Shown in pieces: positions 24,387-32,276 of a stretch of DNA of 64,000 bases. Each line of letters opens with the position of its first letter. Positions within the stretch are counted from its first letter, which is position 1. The notes beneath the pieces are model-generated. The model had not been told where the DNA came from and searched no databases. It saw only the letters and a list, made by a program, of their open reading frames with translations. The DNA is from Candidatus Freyarchaeota archaeon. Its GTDB lineage: Archaea; Asgardarchaeota; Jordiarchaeia; Jordiarchaeales; Jordiarchaeaceae. The stretch covers positions 372,001 through 436,000 of the forward strand of contig JAUQZE010000027.1 in assembly GCA_030587365.1 (NCBI GenBank), in the 5' to 3' direction. A program made the translations under genes and the position numbers.

Positions 24387-25949
24387 TTGGAGGCCTCTCC
24401 AGCCTTCATGGACATAGCGACCTTCATGACCAAAGGCTTAACGGTCAAACCCGCCGCAGAATTCGTAAGCCCCTCCGTGGAGTACGACTTTAAGCTGGGT
24501 AAGGTGCTTGAAACCGAGGTTTACAAGGAAGACGTAGACGTAGGACTAAAAATCGATCACCTATCCCGAGGCATCATGGTCGCCGGAGGAAGCCACAAGG
24601 AACGCACCGCCACAAACCTAAGCATAATATTTGAAGCCTCCAAATTCGCCTGGAACTACCTAATAGTGGACACCAAGAAAGAGTTCCGAAAACTGGTGAA
24701 CATGAACCCCGAAACAATGGTATACCCCAGCAAAAGCATCTGCATAAATCCATTGGACCCCGAAGGCTCAAGCGTTTCCGAGTACATATCCCTACTGCTC
24801 AGACTATTCCAAGTACTATGGGACCTCACCAACACACAGAGTATCGGTCTGAACGAGGCCCTGAGAAGCATCTACGAGAAACAGGACGGAGAAGGAGCCC
24901 CCACACTGGAGGATCTAAGAAATGCTCTAATTAACCAGAGTTCGTCGAAACTGCGGACGCCTCAGGAGAGAGGCGAAATAGAGGGATTAATACGCGGCGT
25001 AACGGGTCTGGTCCTTTCCGAAGAATCCCCCACAATAAACGGTCGCTCCACATCACCCTTTGGGGAACTCACGACTAATCCCACCGTTATAGAGATTTCC
25101 AAAAAGGATCAGCTGTTTTCAAGCTTCTTCAAAGGATTGATGATAATCAAAGCCCTGGCGACGGACAAAGGCAGGTATTCGATATTTCTGGACGACGCGG
25201 AGGAAGTTTTCAAAAACATAAGGTTCGGCTGGAGAACACAGCAAGTCTACTTCCAGGAATCTCTTACCGGATGGGTGGAAAGCCTCAAAGACTTGAAAGT
25301 GGGATTGCACATCTCAACCAGTCTACCCCGACTAATATACGAACCCATACCCCCTATGATAGAAACACGAATATTCCACAAACTCGTTTCAAACGAAGAC
25401 ATCAGCGTAGCGGGAGACCTCATGGGCTTGGAGGAAAAGGCCCCTGGGATACACTCCCTTAAGAGAGAACGACTCTACCAGGAGACCTACTTCAAATACC
25501 TGAAAGAGGGAGAAGCGCTCTTCCACAGACCTGACCTGCCGACAGGATTCCCCATAACTCTACAATACCCAGCAGGCGCATCCTCAAAGGCACCCTCGGA
25601 TCGAGAAATAAGAACCAGGCTGGAAGAGCTGTACCCCCCGCAGAACGTAAACCCGGCAGAGAGTTTACCGTCCACTATGCTCGAGAGAGACTTGAAAAAC
25701 GAAACTGAGAACGCCGTAAAAATACTGGAACTACTCCATGAATATCCCCAACTATCTCTGACAAACATAGTGCAGAGCCTAAAAACAGAGGTCGACTCGG
25801 AGAAGCTAAGTTATCTCGTAGATAAACTCAAAGATCAGGAATACCTAAAGGAAACTCTGGAACTCTGGAAATCAAAAACCAAAAGAGTATACTCTCTGAC
25901 ACTGAAAGGAGAACAGGCACTAAAAGAATACACAGAATCTAAACGTTAA
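24387..25949 (+). CDS. VirB4/HerA-like ATPase half with C-terminal winged helix
   Basis: This 520-residue protein looks like the C-terminal ATPase half of a VirB4/HerA-type translocase. The P-loop region reads GIMVAGGSHKERTATNLSII followed by YLIVDTKKEFRKL. It lacks the canonical GxxGxGK[ST]. The Walker-B-like strand is YSIFLDDAEEVF. Later come KVGLHISTSLPRL and the usual HerA/TraG-like core. The last 75 residues form a winged helix (AVKILELLHEYPQLSLTNIV, then VYSLTLKGEQALKEY). No ribosome site precedes TTG 24387. Joined to the 23533 gene by a -1 shift it would be about 800 residues, the usual VirB4 size. ATPase activity is uncertain because of the altered P-loop. Confidence 0.65.
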   Translation: MEASPAFMDIATFMTKGLTVKPAAEFVSPSVEYDFKLGKVLETEVYKEDVDVGLKIDHLSRGIMVAGGSHKERTATNLSIIFEASKFAWNYLIVDTKKEFRKLVNMNPETMVYPSKSICINPLDPEGSSVSEYISLLLRLFQVLWDLTNTQSIGLNEALRSIYEKQDGEGAPTLEDLRNALINQSSSKLRTPQERGEIEGLIRGVTGLVLSEESPTINGRSTSPFGELTTNPTVIEISKKDQLFSSFFKGLMIIKALATDKGRYSIFLDDAEEVFKNIRFGWRTQQVYFQESLTGWVESLKDLKVGLHISTSLPRLIYEPIPPMIETRIFHKLVSNEDISVAGDLMGLEEKAPGIHSLKRERLYQETYFKYLKEGEALFHRPDLPTGFPITLQYPAGASSKAPSDREIRTRLEELYPPQNVNPAESLPSTMLERDLKNETENAVKILELLHEYPQLSLTNIVQSLKTEVDSEKLSYLVDKLKDQEYLKETLELWKSKTKRVYSLTLKGEQALKEYTESKR

Positions 25950-25990
25950 AACAGACGAATTCTCTTGCCTCTTCTCCAAAATCATCCTAG

Positions 25991-26350
25991 TCATCTTTCT
26001 GAATTCTGATTAATGGTTCCACCTTTAACATGATTTCCTATTTTTTTCAGAGCCCAAATTGCCATCTCTCGAACATTTGAATCCTTATCTTTTGATGCCT
26101 CGGTGAGCGGTTCCACTGCTCTCACGTCTCCCAGTTCTCCCAGAGCACCAGCTGCACCCAATCGCATATACTTGTTTTCATCCTTTAGTGCTTGAATGAG
26201 CCGTTCTATTATAACCTTCCAGTCCTTTTCATACTTCGAAGATTTTATCGATGTTTCAACACTCTTCTGTGCTTTCCTTTTTTCAACTTTCCCAGGGGAG
26301 AGTTCAACTCGCATATCCACGCCTCTAGACATTCTGCTGCTCTGTTTCAT
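25991..26350 (-). CDS. HEAT-repeat protein, small
   Basis: This 119-residue protein has a basic N-terminus and two HEAT-like repeats: KDENKYMRLGAAGALGELGD and KDKDSNVREMAIWALKKIGN. Such repeats are alpha-solenoid scaffolds. It is the last gene of the leftward block from 30,035. Its ATG overlaps the stop of the preceding zinc protein (ATGA), so they are translated together. The convergent VirB4-like gene ends 42 bases away. Confidence 0.75.
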   Translation of the reverse strand: MKQSSRMSRGVDMRVELSPGKVEKRKAQKSVETSIKSSKYEKDWKVIIERLIQALKDENKYMRLGAAGALGELGDVRAVEPLTEASKDKDSNVREMAIWALKKIGNHVKGGTINQNSER

Positions 26351-26607
26351 TCTCTACTTCCTTCAATTTTTAACGAAAAAACTAATGCCATGGCTGTAGC
26401 ACCCCAAATACTTTTGTCTCCCACTAAAGAGGTTAGGATTTCACCGCTGTCTGCCCAAAAGATTGCTCCACAGTCATAACAAAGAGCGAGCGTTCGAGGC
26501 TGGAATGCTAAAGGGAGAAGCCTCTCGGTGTTTCCACAAGTTGGGCAGGCTATTTTTTCTCCGCAACACTCGCAGATAATCGAGTGTGTTTTATAATCAT
26601 CTATCAT
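26347..26607 (-). CDS. Small zinc-ribbon protein
   Basis: This 86-residue protein starts at ATG 26607 with GGAGG about eight bases upstream. It has CECCGEKIACPTCG and LCYDCGAIFW, four paired cysteines that would bind one or two zinc ions. The middle is hydrophobic but no clear membrane span is predicted. It is translated just ahead of the HEAT-repeat protein. Role unknown; probably a cluster accessory. Confidence 0.6.
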   Translation of the reverse strand: MIDDYKTHSIICECCGEKIACPTCGNTERLLPLAFQPRTLALCYDCGAIFWADSGEILTSLVGDKSIWGATAMALVFSLKIEGSRE

Positions 26608-26649
26608 TTTGTACGCCTCCAAACATAACTAATTGATTATTAAACCATT

Positions 26650-27537
26650 CTAGAAATCCTCGTCCTCTATTTTTCCCTCAGCGTCTTCGTCCCACTGATC
26701 CTCTGGGAAGAGCTTTTCATAGTTTTTCTTCGTTCTCTTTTTCCCCGATTCCAGAAGTTGTCTCATAGGATTAGAATTGTGGCTCCTCCTGCTTTTTCCT
26801 CCGTAGACTTTCTCTACTTTTGTTAATCCTCGATTTTTCCCCTCCTTCGAGAAATGCGTTGGCTCGTAAGTGTTTTCATCAGGGTTGTCTGGATAATCAG
26901 GATCAGAATTCGGATTTTGGCTTTTGATTATGCTTTGTGTGTTTAAGTACGCTTCGTTTGATTGGTGTCTTGTCTTAACCATCCAGTGCAACTTTTTGGC
27001 TAGTGCGATGCTGATTATTGATGGGATTAAGACCAGTGCCAATAGTTCAAGAGGAAAAGGTTGTGTGGTCAGCTGGGGAACTAGGTATACGCTCTCCGTA
27101 TAGAGGTAAATTGCAATAATCGTGGTGATTGAGGCTGTGGATATTGGTGCTAGTCTTAAGAGCCATTTTATCTTCCTTTGGGCTAGTAAAACTACGGTTG
27201 CTGAAATCATTGTGGAAGAAAAAAAGCTTACCAACTGCTTTTGCATAGTGTATGCTCCCGCCCAGTCGGGAAGAGCAGAGTAAAACACTATATAGAGGAC
27301 GCAGAAAAGAATTAAACCGGAAGCGAACTCCCAGTGGTTTATGAAAAATTTAGTGATTGACCTTACGAACCGGTATGTTAAGCGTATCTGGTCTCTCAGA
27401 ATCAAATATGCTACGGTAATTTTTCCCGTCGCAACAAGGATACCTAAGCATAAGACATTTATTGCAATAACTACTATTAGTATAGTCAAAACGCTGCTAA
27501 GCATGGATGAGAGATTAGAAAAAAAGCTTTCAAACAT
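26650..27537 (-). CDS. Polytopic membrane protein with basic C-terminal tail
   Basis: This 295-residue protein has about six predicted membrane segments in the first 190 residues (VLTILIVVIAINVLCLGILV; ASGLILFCVLYIVFYSAL; STMISATVVLLAQ; ITTIIAIYLYTESVY; ELLALVLIPSIISIALA). A 100-residue charged cytosolic tail follows. GGAGG lies before ATG 27537, inside the upstream gene's last codons. A 5-6 TM protein with a soluble tail in a VirB4-containing cluster is reminiscent of the VirB6/CedA channel position, but I cannot show homology. It is the best candidate for a pore in this system. Confidence 0.7.
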   Translation of the reverse strand: MFESFFSNLSSMLSSVLTILIVVIAINVLCLGILVATGKITVAYLILRDQIRLTYRFVRSITKFFINHWEFASGLILFCVLYIVFYSALPDWAGAYTMQKQLVSFFSSTMISATVVLLAQRKIKWLLRLAPISTASITTIIAIYLYTESVYLVPQLTTQPFPLELLALVLIPSIISIALAKKLHWMVKTRHQSNEAYLNTQSIIKSQNPNSDPDYPDNPDENTYEPTHFSKEGKNRGLTKVEKVYGGKSRRSHNSNPMRQLLESGKKRTKKNYEKLFPEDQWDEDAEGKIEDEDF

Positions 27538-27538
27538 C

Positions 27539-27748
27539 TCATAAACCTCCGATTCTTAATTCTTGAATCAGAATATCTCTCGAAATTATACTCATAATTA
27601 AAAAAAGGGAATATTGAGTTTGGGAATATTGTGTCTCTTCAACCTCCTTTTTCCACCGACTAAGAGGATACGGATACCCTAGTACAGATTTATCAGAGCC
27701 AAATTCAATGGCTGTCTGACTGATGCTTGTTGCCTTAGTCCTCTTCAT
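27539..27748 (-). CDS. Hypothetical 69-residue protein in the surface-protein operon
   Basis: ATG 27748 has a strong purine-rich site (GGAAGGGTGGGAAG) just upstream, and the gene overlaps the end of the surface-protein gene by 14 bases. Its last codons contain the GGAGG for the membrane-protein gene downstream. The peptide has no clear domain; the C-terminal half contains a short hydrophobic stretch (SLFLIMSIISRDILI). It could be a small assembly or coupling protein. Confidence 0.5.
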   Translation of the reverse strand: MKRTKATSISQTAIEFGSDKSVLGYPYPLSRWKKEVEETQYSQTQYSLFLIMSIISRDILIQELRIGGL

Positions 27749-30035
27749 CTTCCCACCCTTCCTCTGTTCCTCTTGTATCAGACCCACCGAGCAGCCAACT
27801 ATTAAGAAACTCGTTTCTGTTTTTCTTCAGCCGCGTGTACAGTATTACGCTGCCCAGCAATCCTAAACCGGTAACCGCCAGAACGCCAGGTAAAGAGAAG
27901 CCAGAATTGTTATTATTACCTAGAGAAAGTCCTGAAAGTCCTAACAATACGTTTATTGACGCGAAGTCACTTCCTAGAGATGTTACCTTGATTGTGCTGC
28001 TTGTGGTGGCAATGGTGTACGATTGGTTGAAGTATACCAGTATTTTGTAATCCCCGATGTATTCTGTTGTCCATTGGGTTTGGAAATAATCCAAGTTGCC
28101 GATAGTGTACCCCCCTGAGAATACGATATTATCGTCGAAATCCATTACCAGCAGGGTTACTGGGTCGTTGAGTTTGGGTGTGAAGCCGAGTGTACCGAAG
28201 TTTGCTTTAATCTGGAGACTTTCCCCCAATGTAATCTGTCCATCTTTGGCATTGGTCTCCAGTCTCGCTACAAGTTGGTAGGCTGAGAATTCTAGACCTT
28301 TGGTTACGGAGTCTATGGTTGAGTTACCTGGGAATGTGAAGAATATGGTGTGAATCCCTCTAGTGCTGGGAGTCCACTCCAGAGAGAACCGTCCAGCACT
28401 GGCTGTGTATATGGTATAATTCACCACACGACCGTCAGGACAGCAGATGGCTACATTTATATTTACGCTGCCCCCAAGAGGCTGAGAAAACAGAGTTAGA
28501 TTCCCCTCAAAGCGCAGTGTATCCCCAACAGTTATACCGGGATTTATGCCGACAAGGTTTACCGAAAGCTCCGGTTTACCCCTAACGGTCACTGAGGTGT
28601 TCGTCCAGTTCTTAGGGAGACCGTCGTAATTCTTAATCCAAGCTACGATTTCGTAGATTCCGGTTTCTTCGGGAACCCAGTTATAGGCTGCGTAACCCGA
28701 ACTGTTGGTAACTCTGGAGCCCAGAAGGGTGTATAAATTGGGATTGTTAGCAAAAGTCGCGCTGGGATAGGTTATCCTGTTTATGATGCTCAAGTAGACG
28801 ACTGCATCTGGAGCTTGGTTGCCCTCTACCGTTACGCAGGCGTTCAGCAGAACCGCGCCTCCACTAAGGTATATGATGCTGGGTGTGGCGTTGAATTCAG
28901 TTATCCGGTAATCGGTGGATTGTACGGTGAAAGATTCCAGAAAGAACAGCGTTCCATCCGTCACGTTTATTGTGTAACTGGGGCTGGGAATCACTGGTAT
29001 TTGAAAAGAGGTATAAACCGGTTGGCTGCTGCTGGTGATTATCTGGTCAGTGTGCACAGTGCTTTGGTTCTGGTCGGTGATTTCCACATCGAGGGTTACT
29101 CCTCCGTAAAAGGTTAGATTTAAGTTATTTATCGCAGCTATGCTTATGTTCGCCACTTCTGAGGCGTTGTATCCATAATAGTCTGGCGATATGTGTACGC
29201 TGTAGGGGTTTTTATCATTGAGCCAGTGCAGCGTGTTTACCAGGGTTTGCAGGCAGCTTGTTCCGGATGGGTCTTGGCTTATGGTTGTTATGTTATGTAG
29301 CGCCCAGTGTACCAAGTAGGGGTTACCCGAATATTTGTTGTAGATGCTCAAGAAATAGTCATCGAATGTTGTGATGTCCTTTGCCAGTGGAATCAGGTTT
29401 GGGGAGCTGGTTAGGGTTAGGCTGTCGTTGGATAAGGGTATTATGAAGTATCGTTGAGAGACTTGCCCGTAGTGGTAAGTGGTGTTATAATTTACGTGGT
29501 TGGGGTGCTGGTATACTATATGGTAATGAACATCCCAATTGTTATAGCTGGTCGAAATGCTGAGTACGCGATTTCTTGTGTCTTGAGTGATTTTCCGGGG
29601 GGTGATCTGGGCTCCTAGATGGTTCAGAAACTCGTAGCCACCGTTGCCCACCGCTAATACTGGTTTACCGGTTCCTGCTATGGTTTGGGATTGATTCAGG
29701 GTTAGTCCTTCACAGGAGGTGTCTAGAACGAGAACATCAAAAAAACTAGCGATGGAAGGATCACCGACAAGGGTTTCTAAATAAATACCTGTTACCGTAA
29801 AGCCCTCTGCTTGTAGAGTGTAGTTCCAATCCTTAAAGTAGTTGTTGCTTTCGTTGGCGATGAAGAGGAGACTCGGCTGGTCGGATTTAGAATACGCGGG
29901 ATTGTTATTGTTAACTCCTAGGAAAGAATAGTTGAGAGCAGTTTGTGTTTGCAGTGAGGTTATTGTAAGTAATGTGAACCCGGTTAACGATAGCAGTGCT
30001 AATATTAGGATTACTAGGAGTAGTTTTTGTTTCAG
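27735..30035 (-). CDS. Large exported surface protein with apparent CTG start
   Basis: The open frame begins after a TAA just upstream of CTG 30035, and no ATG, GTG or TTG occurs in frame until 29651, deep inside the protein. Starting at CTG, with GGAGAGG seven bases upstream, gives a signal peptide (KQKLLLVILILALLSLTGFT) and a 766-residue protein. A GATase-like module follows (FFDVLVLDTS, then TGKPVLAVGNGGYEFLNHLG). Then come several Ig/FN3-like beta domains (PGITVGDTLRFEGNL; ITLGESLQIKANF), and a C-terminal membrane span (GVLAVTGLGLLGSVILYTRL). The layout matches the exported protein at 20324. Probably a surface receptor or adhesin, anchored at the C-terminus. Function is inferred only. Confidence 0.75.
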   Translation of the reverse strand: MKQKLLLVILILALLSLTGFTLLTITSLQTQTALNYSFLGVNNNNPAYSKSDQPSLLFIANESNNYFKDWNYTLQAEGFTVTGIYLETLVGDPSIASFFDVLVLDTSCEGLTLNQSQTIAGTGKPVLAVGNGGYEFLNHLGAQITPRKITQDTRNRVLSISTSYNNWDVHYHIVYQHPNHVNYNTTYHYGQVSQRYFIIPLSNDSLTLTSSPNLIPLAKDITTFDDYFLSIYNKYSGNPYLVHWALHNITTISQDPSGTSCLQTLVNTLHWLNDKNPYSVHISPDYYGYNASEVANISIAAINNLNLTFYGGVTLDVEITDQNQSTVHTDQIITSSSQPVYTSFQIPVIPSPSYTINVTDGTLFFLESFTVQSTDYRITEFNATPSIIYLSGGAVLLNACVTVEGNQAPDAVVYLSIINRITYPSATFANNPNLYTLLGSRVTNSSGYAAYNWVPEETGIYEIVAWIKNYDGLPKNWTNTSVTVRGKPELSVNLVGINPGITVGDTLRFEGNLTLFSQPLGGSVNINVAICCPDGRVVNYTIYTASAGRFSLEWTPSTRGIHTIFFTFPGNSTIDSVTKGLEFSAYQLVARLETNAKDGQITLGESLQIKANFGTLGFTPKLNDPVTLLVMDFDDNIVFSGGYTIGNLDYFQTQWTTEYIGDYKILVYFNQSYTIATTSSTIKVTSLGSDFASINVLLGLSGLSLGNNNNSGFSLPGVLAVTGLGLLGSVILYTRLKKNRNEFLNSWLLGGSDTRGTEEGWEDEED

Positions 30036-30090
30036 GGTTATTCCTCTCCTTTATTTTTTTGCTTTGGATTTTAAAAAGTGAAGAGTGGAG

Positions 30091-30098
30091 TATATAAA
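30091..30098 (-). promoter_or_regulatory. TATA box of the surface-protein operon
   Basis: On the minus strand TTTATATA lies about 56 bases upstream of the CTG start. Transcription would begin near 30068, giving a leader of about 30 bases that contains GGAGAGG. Copy C of the 39-bp motif lies about 170 bases further upstream. Confidence 0.6.
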
Positions 30099-30270
30099 TA
30101 AATTTCAAGCCATTTTTTGGGCTTTTTTGGGGTGTTAAACGTTCTTCTTTTAGATTTAAAGAATTATTATCGGTTTAAATTTGAATTAAGTAGATATTTT
30201 TTCTTAATTTTTCTTTTTAGGAAGTTTCAGCCCTTTAAAACATATTATTTTCAGTTTCCCAAAAAATGGT

Positions 30271-30309
30271 TTGCAAAAAATATGTAATTTTTTCACCAAA
30301 AACTACATA
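30271..30309 (+). repeat. 39-bp motif, copy C
   Basis: It reads TTGCAAAAAATATGTAA, 15 bases, CTACATA. The first 17 bases are identical to copy A and the spacing is exactly conserved. A further TTTTACATAT follows it directly. Its place upstream of the surface-protein promoter links this operon to the central divergent spacer 12 kb away. Confidence 0.78.
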
Positions 30310-30327
30310 GTTTTACATATCCCCGTT

Positions 30328-30534
30328 CTAGAGGAATATTTTCTCGACAGTGTCCAATAAAAGTTCAAGGAACCCGGGAAAGGAGAATGGACTGGAATTA
30401 CTTATCCACTCTTTAAGGGTTCTAAATCTACGGAACAAAAGGGCCCCATTAAAAAACATCAGAAAAACAAAAAAGAAGGTGGCAACATTGGCGGCCCTAA
30501 ATTTAACGGTAGGAAAAAATACTTTTTCTAGCAT
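30328..30534 (-). CDS. Possible small membrane protein
   Basis: A 68-residue frame starts at ATG 30534 with AAGGTG just upstream and ends near the spacer. It has one hydrophobic stretch (AANVATFFFVFLMFFNGALL). It lies 22 bases after the polyferredoxin gene, so it could be a minor subunit anchor in that operon. The amino acid mix is otherwise ordinary and no family is known. Confidence 0.35.
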   Translation of the reverse strand: MLEKVFFPTVKFRAANVATFFFVFLMFFNGALLFRRFRTLKEWISNSSPFSFPGFLELLLDTVEKIFL

Positions 30535-30556
30535 AACACCTTGATATCTCTTAACT

Positions 30557-31903
30557 TCACGAAGTTGCTTCCAGTTCTTTTTTCACATGTCCTATGACTT
30601 TCTCAGTTTCACCCTTCTCTGTCAGCATCCTAGTCTTCTTCTCTTTGAGGACATTTCTAGCCTTTTTGATACGCTGGGAGAGTTTTTTCCTCATTTCAGC
30701 CGTTAGCTCTGGAATTTTCTCCTCAGCGACTGGAGGCTCCTCTTCCTTTTCCCGCTGAATCTTCACTATACGAATTTTGGGTATTACCTCAGCCTTGCCC
30801 ACCAGTTTCAGGAACGTCTGCTCCCACATCCTGCTCCACGGAGTCTCATTCGGCTTCGTGTAGTGAACATCTTTTCGGACAACTTCTATAATTTTTTCTG
30901 GGCAAGCTTTTTCGCAGGCCCCGCAGAAGCCGCAGAAGTCTTGGTTGAAGGCTATTTTGTCAAACTTCTCCTTCTCCTCAAGAGTTTCGGGAATGAACCA
31001 GACCTTGGAGGGGCAGATATTCAGACACGCCTTACAACCCACCGGATCACACTTCTCCGGGTGATGCAGGCGAATCTCACCCTCAAAAGCCTTAGTAACG
31101 TGTATCGCGTCCAAAGGACAGACAACTTTACACAATCCGCAAGTTAGGCATTTCTCCCGGTCTATTTTTATGTCCCCCGACCACTCCAACTCCTTAATCT
31201 CCCTCTTAACATCCGTTTTACAATTAACCTTTATAGCTTCATAAGGGCAAATTTTCTGGCACAATCCACAGTAGTCGCACTCGTCTTCAACCACTCTGAT
31301 GCTAGATCCCGGTGATGGATTATTGGGCGTCACGTCTCTCCAGCCGATCTCAATAGCACTACACAGCCTTGCGCAGAGCCCACAGTACGTGCACTTATCC
31401 TTGTCGATGGTGATTTCGCCCTCTATTTTTCCCGGCTTTTCCCCCTCGTAGATAACCAAATCCTCCTTCTTGGGTATTTTAAGTTCGGCGGTAATGGACC
31501 TATTTGGACAAGCGCGTTCGCACAGCAGGCACGGTTTACACTTTTCTTTGTCTATTTCGATGTCTTTTACGAACTGGGGGTAATCGGCATTGTCCTGGAT
31601 GTACTTGTCACCCATTTTGAGTTTCATGGCTTTTGTCAAGCACACGGCAGAACATAATCCACAATAGGAACACTTGTTCTGGTCAACCACTACCTTGGGC
31701 GCTTCTACTTCGTGCATCGCTATCTCCGGTATGGGCCCTAATTCTATGGCGTCGCATGGGCATACGAGTTTGCATAATCCGCAGCCGCTGCATCTGGTGG
31801 CGTCGTAGTCTAGTGTTTTTTTGAGCTTTTCGGTGTTCCATTTGAATATCATTCTGTCGTCTTCTACTTCCATTGTGATTTCCAATTCTACCTGTTCGCT
31901 CAA
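30557..31903 (-). CDS. Polyferredoxin with eight [4Fe-4S] motifs
   Basis: This 448-residue protein has eight ferredoxin-type Cys clusters in order: CSGCGLCKLVCP, CSYCGLCSAVC, CKPCLLCERACP, CTYCGLCARLC, CDYCGLCQKICP, CLTCGLCKVVCP, CDPVGCKACLNICP and CGFCGACEKACP. The fourth is less regular (LCSAIEI). Eight clusters is the number in the FwdF-type polyferredoxin of formylmethanofuran dehydrogenase and similar to MvhB-type proteins. The C-terminal 100 residues are a charged helical tail. TTG 31903 is the start, with GGAAGGA upstream. It shares a 34-bp promoter block with hdrA, so it probably delivers electrons to or from the heterodisulfide-reductase-type complex. Confidence 0.88.
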   Translation of the reverse strand: MSEQVELEITMEVEDDRMIFKWNTEKLKKTLDYDATRCSGCGLCKLVCPCDAIELGPIPEIAMHEVEAPKVVVDQNKCSYCGLCSAVCLTKAMKLKMGDKYIQDNADYPQFVKDIEIDKEKCKPCLLCERACPNRSITAELKIPKKEDLVIYEGEKPGKIEGEITIDKDKCTYCGLCARLCSAIEIGWRDVTPNNPSPGSSIRVVEDECDYCGLCQKICPYEAIKVNCKTDVKREIKELEWSGDIKIDREKCLTCGLCKVVCPLDAIHVTKAFEGEIRLHHPEKCDPVGCKACLNICPSKVWFIPETLEEKEKFDKIAFNQDFCGFCGACEKACPEKIIEVVRKDVHYTKPNETPWSRMWEQTFLKLVGKAEVIPKIRIVKIQREKEEEPPVAEEKIPELTAEMRKKLSQRIKKARNVLKEKKTRMLTEKGETEKVIGHVKKELEATS

Positions 31904-32070
31904 CTTTTATCCTTCCTTTCTCAGTTTTTTGAGGGGGTTTCTCTGTTTTGGTTGTGGGGTTTCTTTCTTTTTGGTTTGTGGCTGGGTTTGTGGTGCTGGT
32001 TTATTCTTTGGTTTGATGCTTTCTTGCCCGCTTGTTTGTTTTGCTCTTTTTTCTAGGGGACGGTGTTTCC

Positions 32071-32104
32071 TCTCATTTATAAATTTTCCACTTAAATCAT
32101 CCGC
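32071..32104 (-). promoter_or_regulatory. Polyferredoxin promoter, shared with hdrA
   Basis: The block contains the TATA element (plus-strand TCTCATTTATAAA) and an upstream element ending ATCCGC. The block at 39578-39611 has the same length and differs at only a few positions. Transcription from it would start near 32050, leaving a C/A-rich leader of about 145 bases before the TTG start. Confidence 0.65.
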
Positions 32105-32276
32105 CTCTTGTCGCAAAAGTTTCTAATAAATTCTTTCCCTCACTAAATGCATTTAGCAAGTAGGGGACTATGTGAGCCATAGTTTTAAGAGAAAAAAAGA
32201 AAAGCCGATTCACCGATGGGATGTGTACAGCCATCTTATGATGAGGCTTCGGTACTGGTTTGTTACTAACTAAGAC

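Noticed and set aside
29911..30108. 65-residue minus-strand frame near 30 kb
   Set aside because: It is a shadow frame of the signal-peptide region of the exported protein and has no ribosome site.
31907..32116. 69-residue Pro/Gln/Lys-rich frame before the polyferredoxin gene
   Set aside because: Its start lies upstream of the TATA box of the shared promoter block, so the first codons would not be transcribed; composition is low in complexity. It is described as leader instead.
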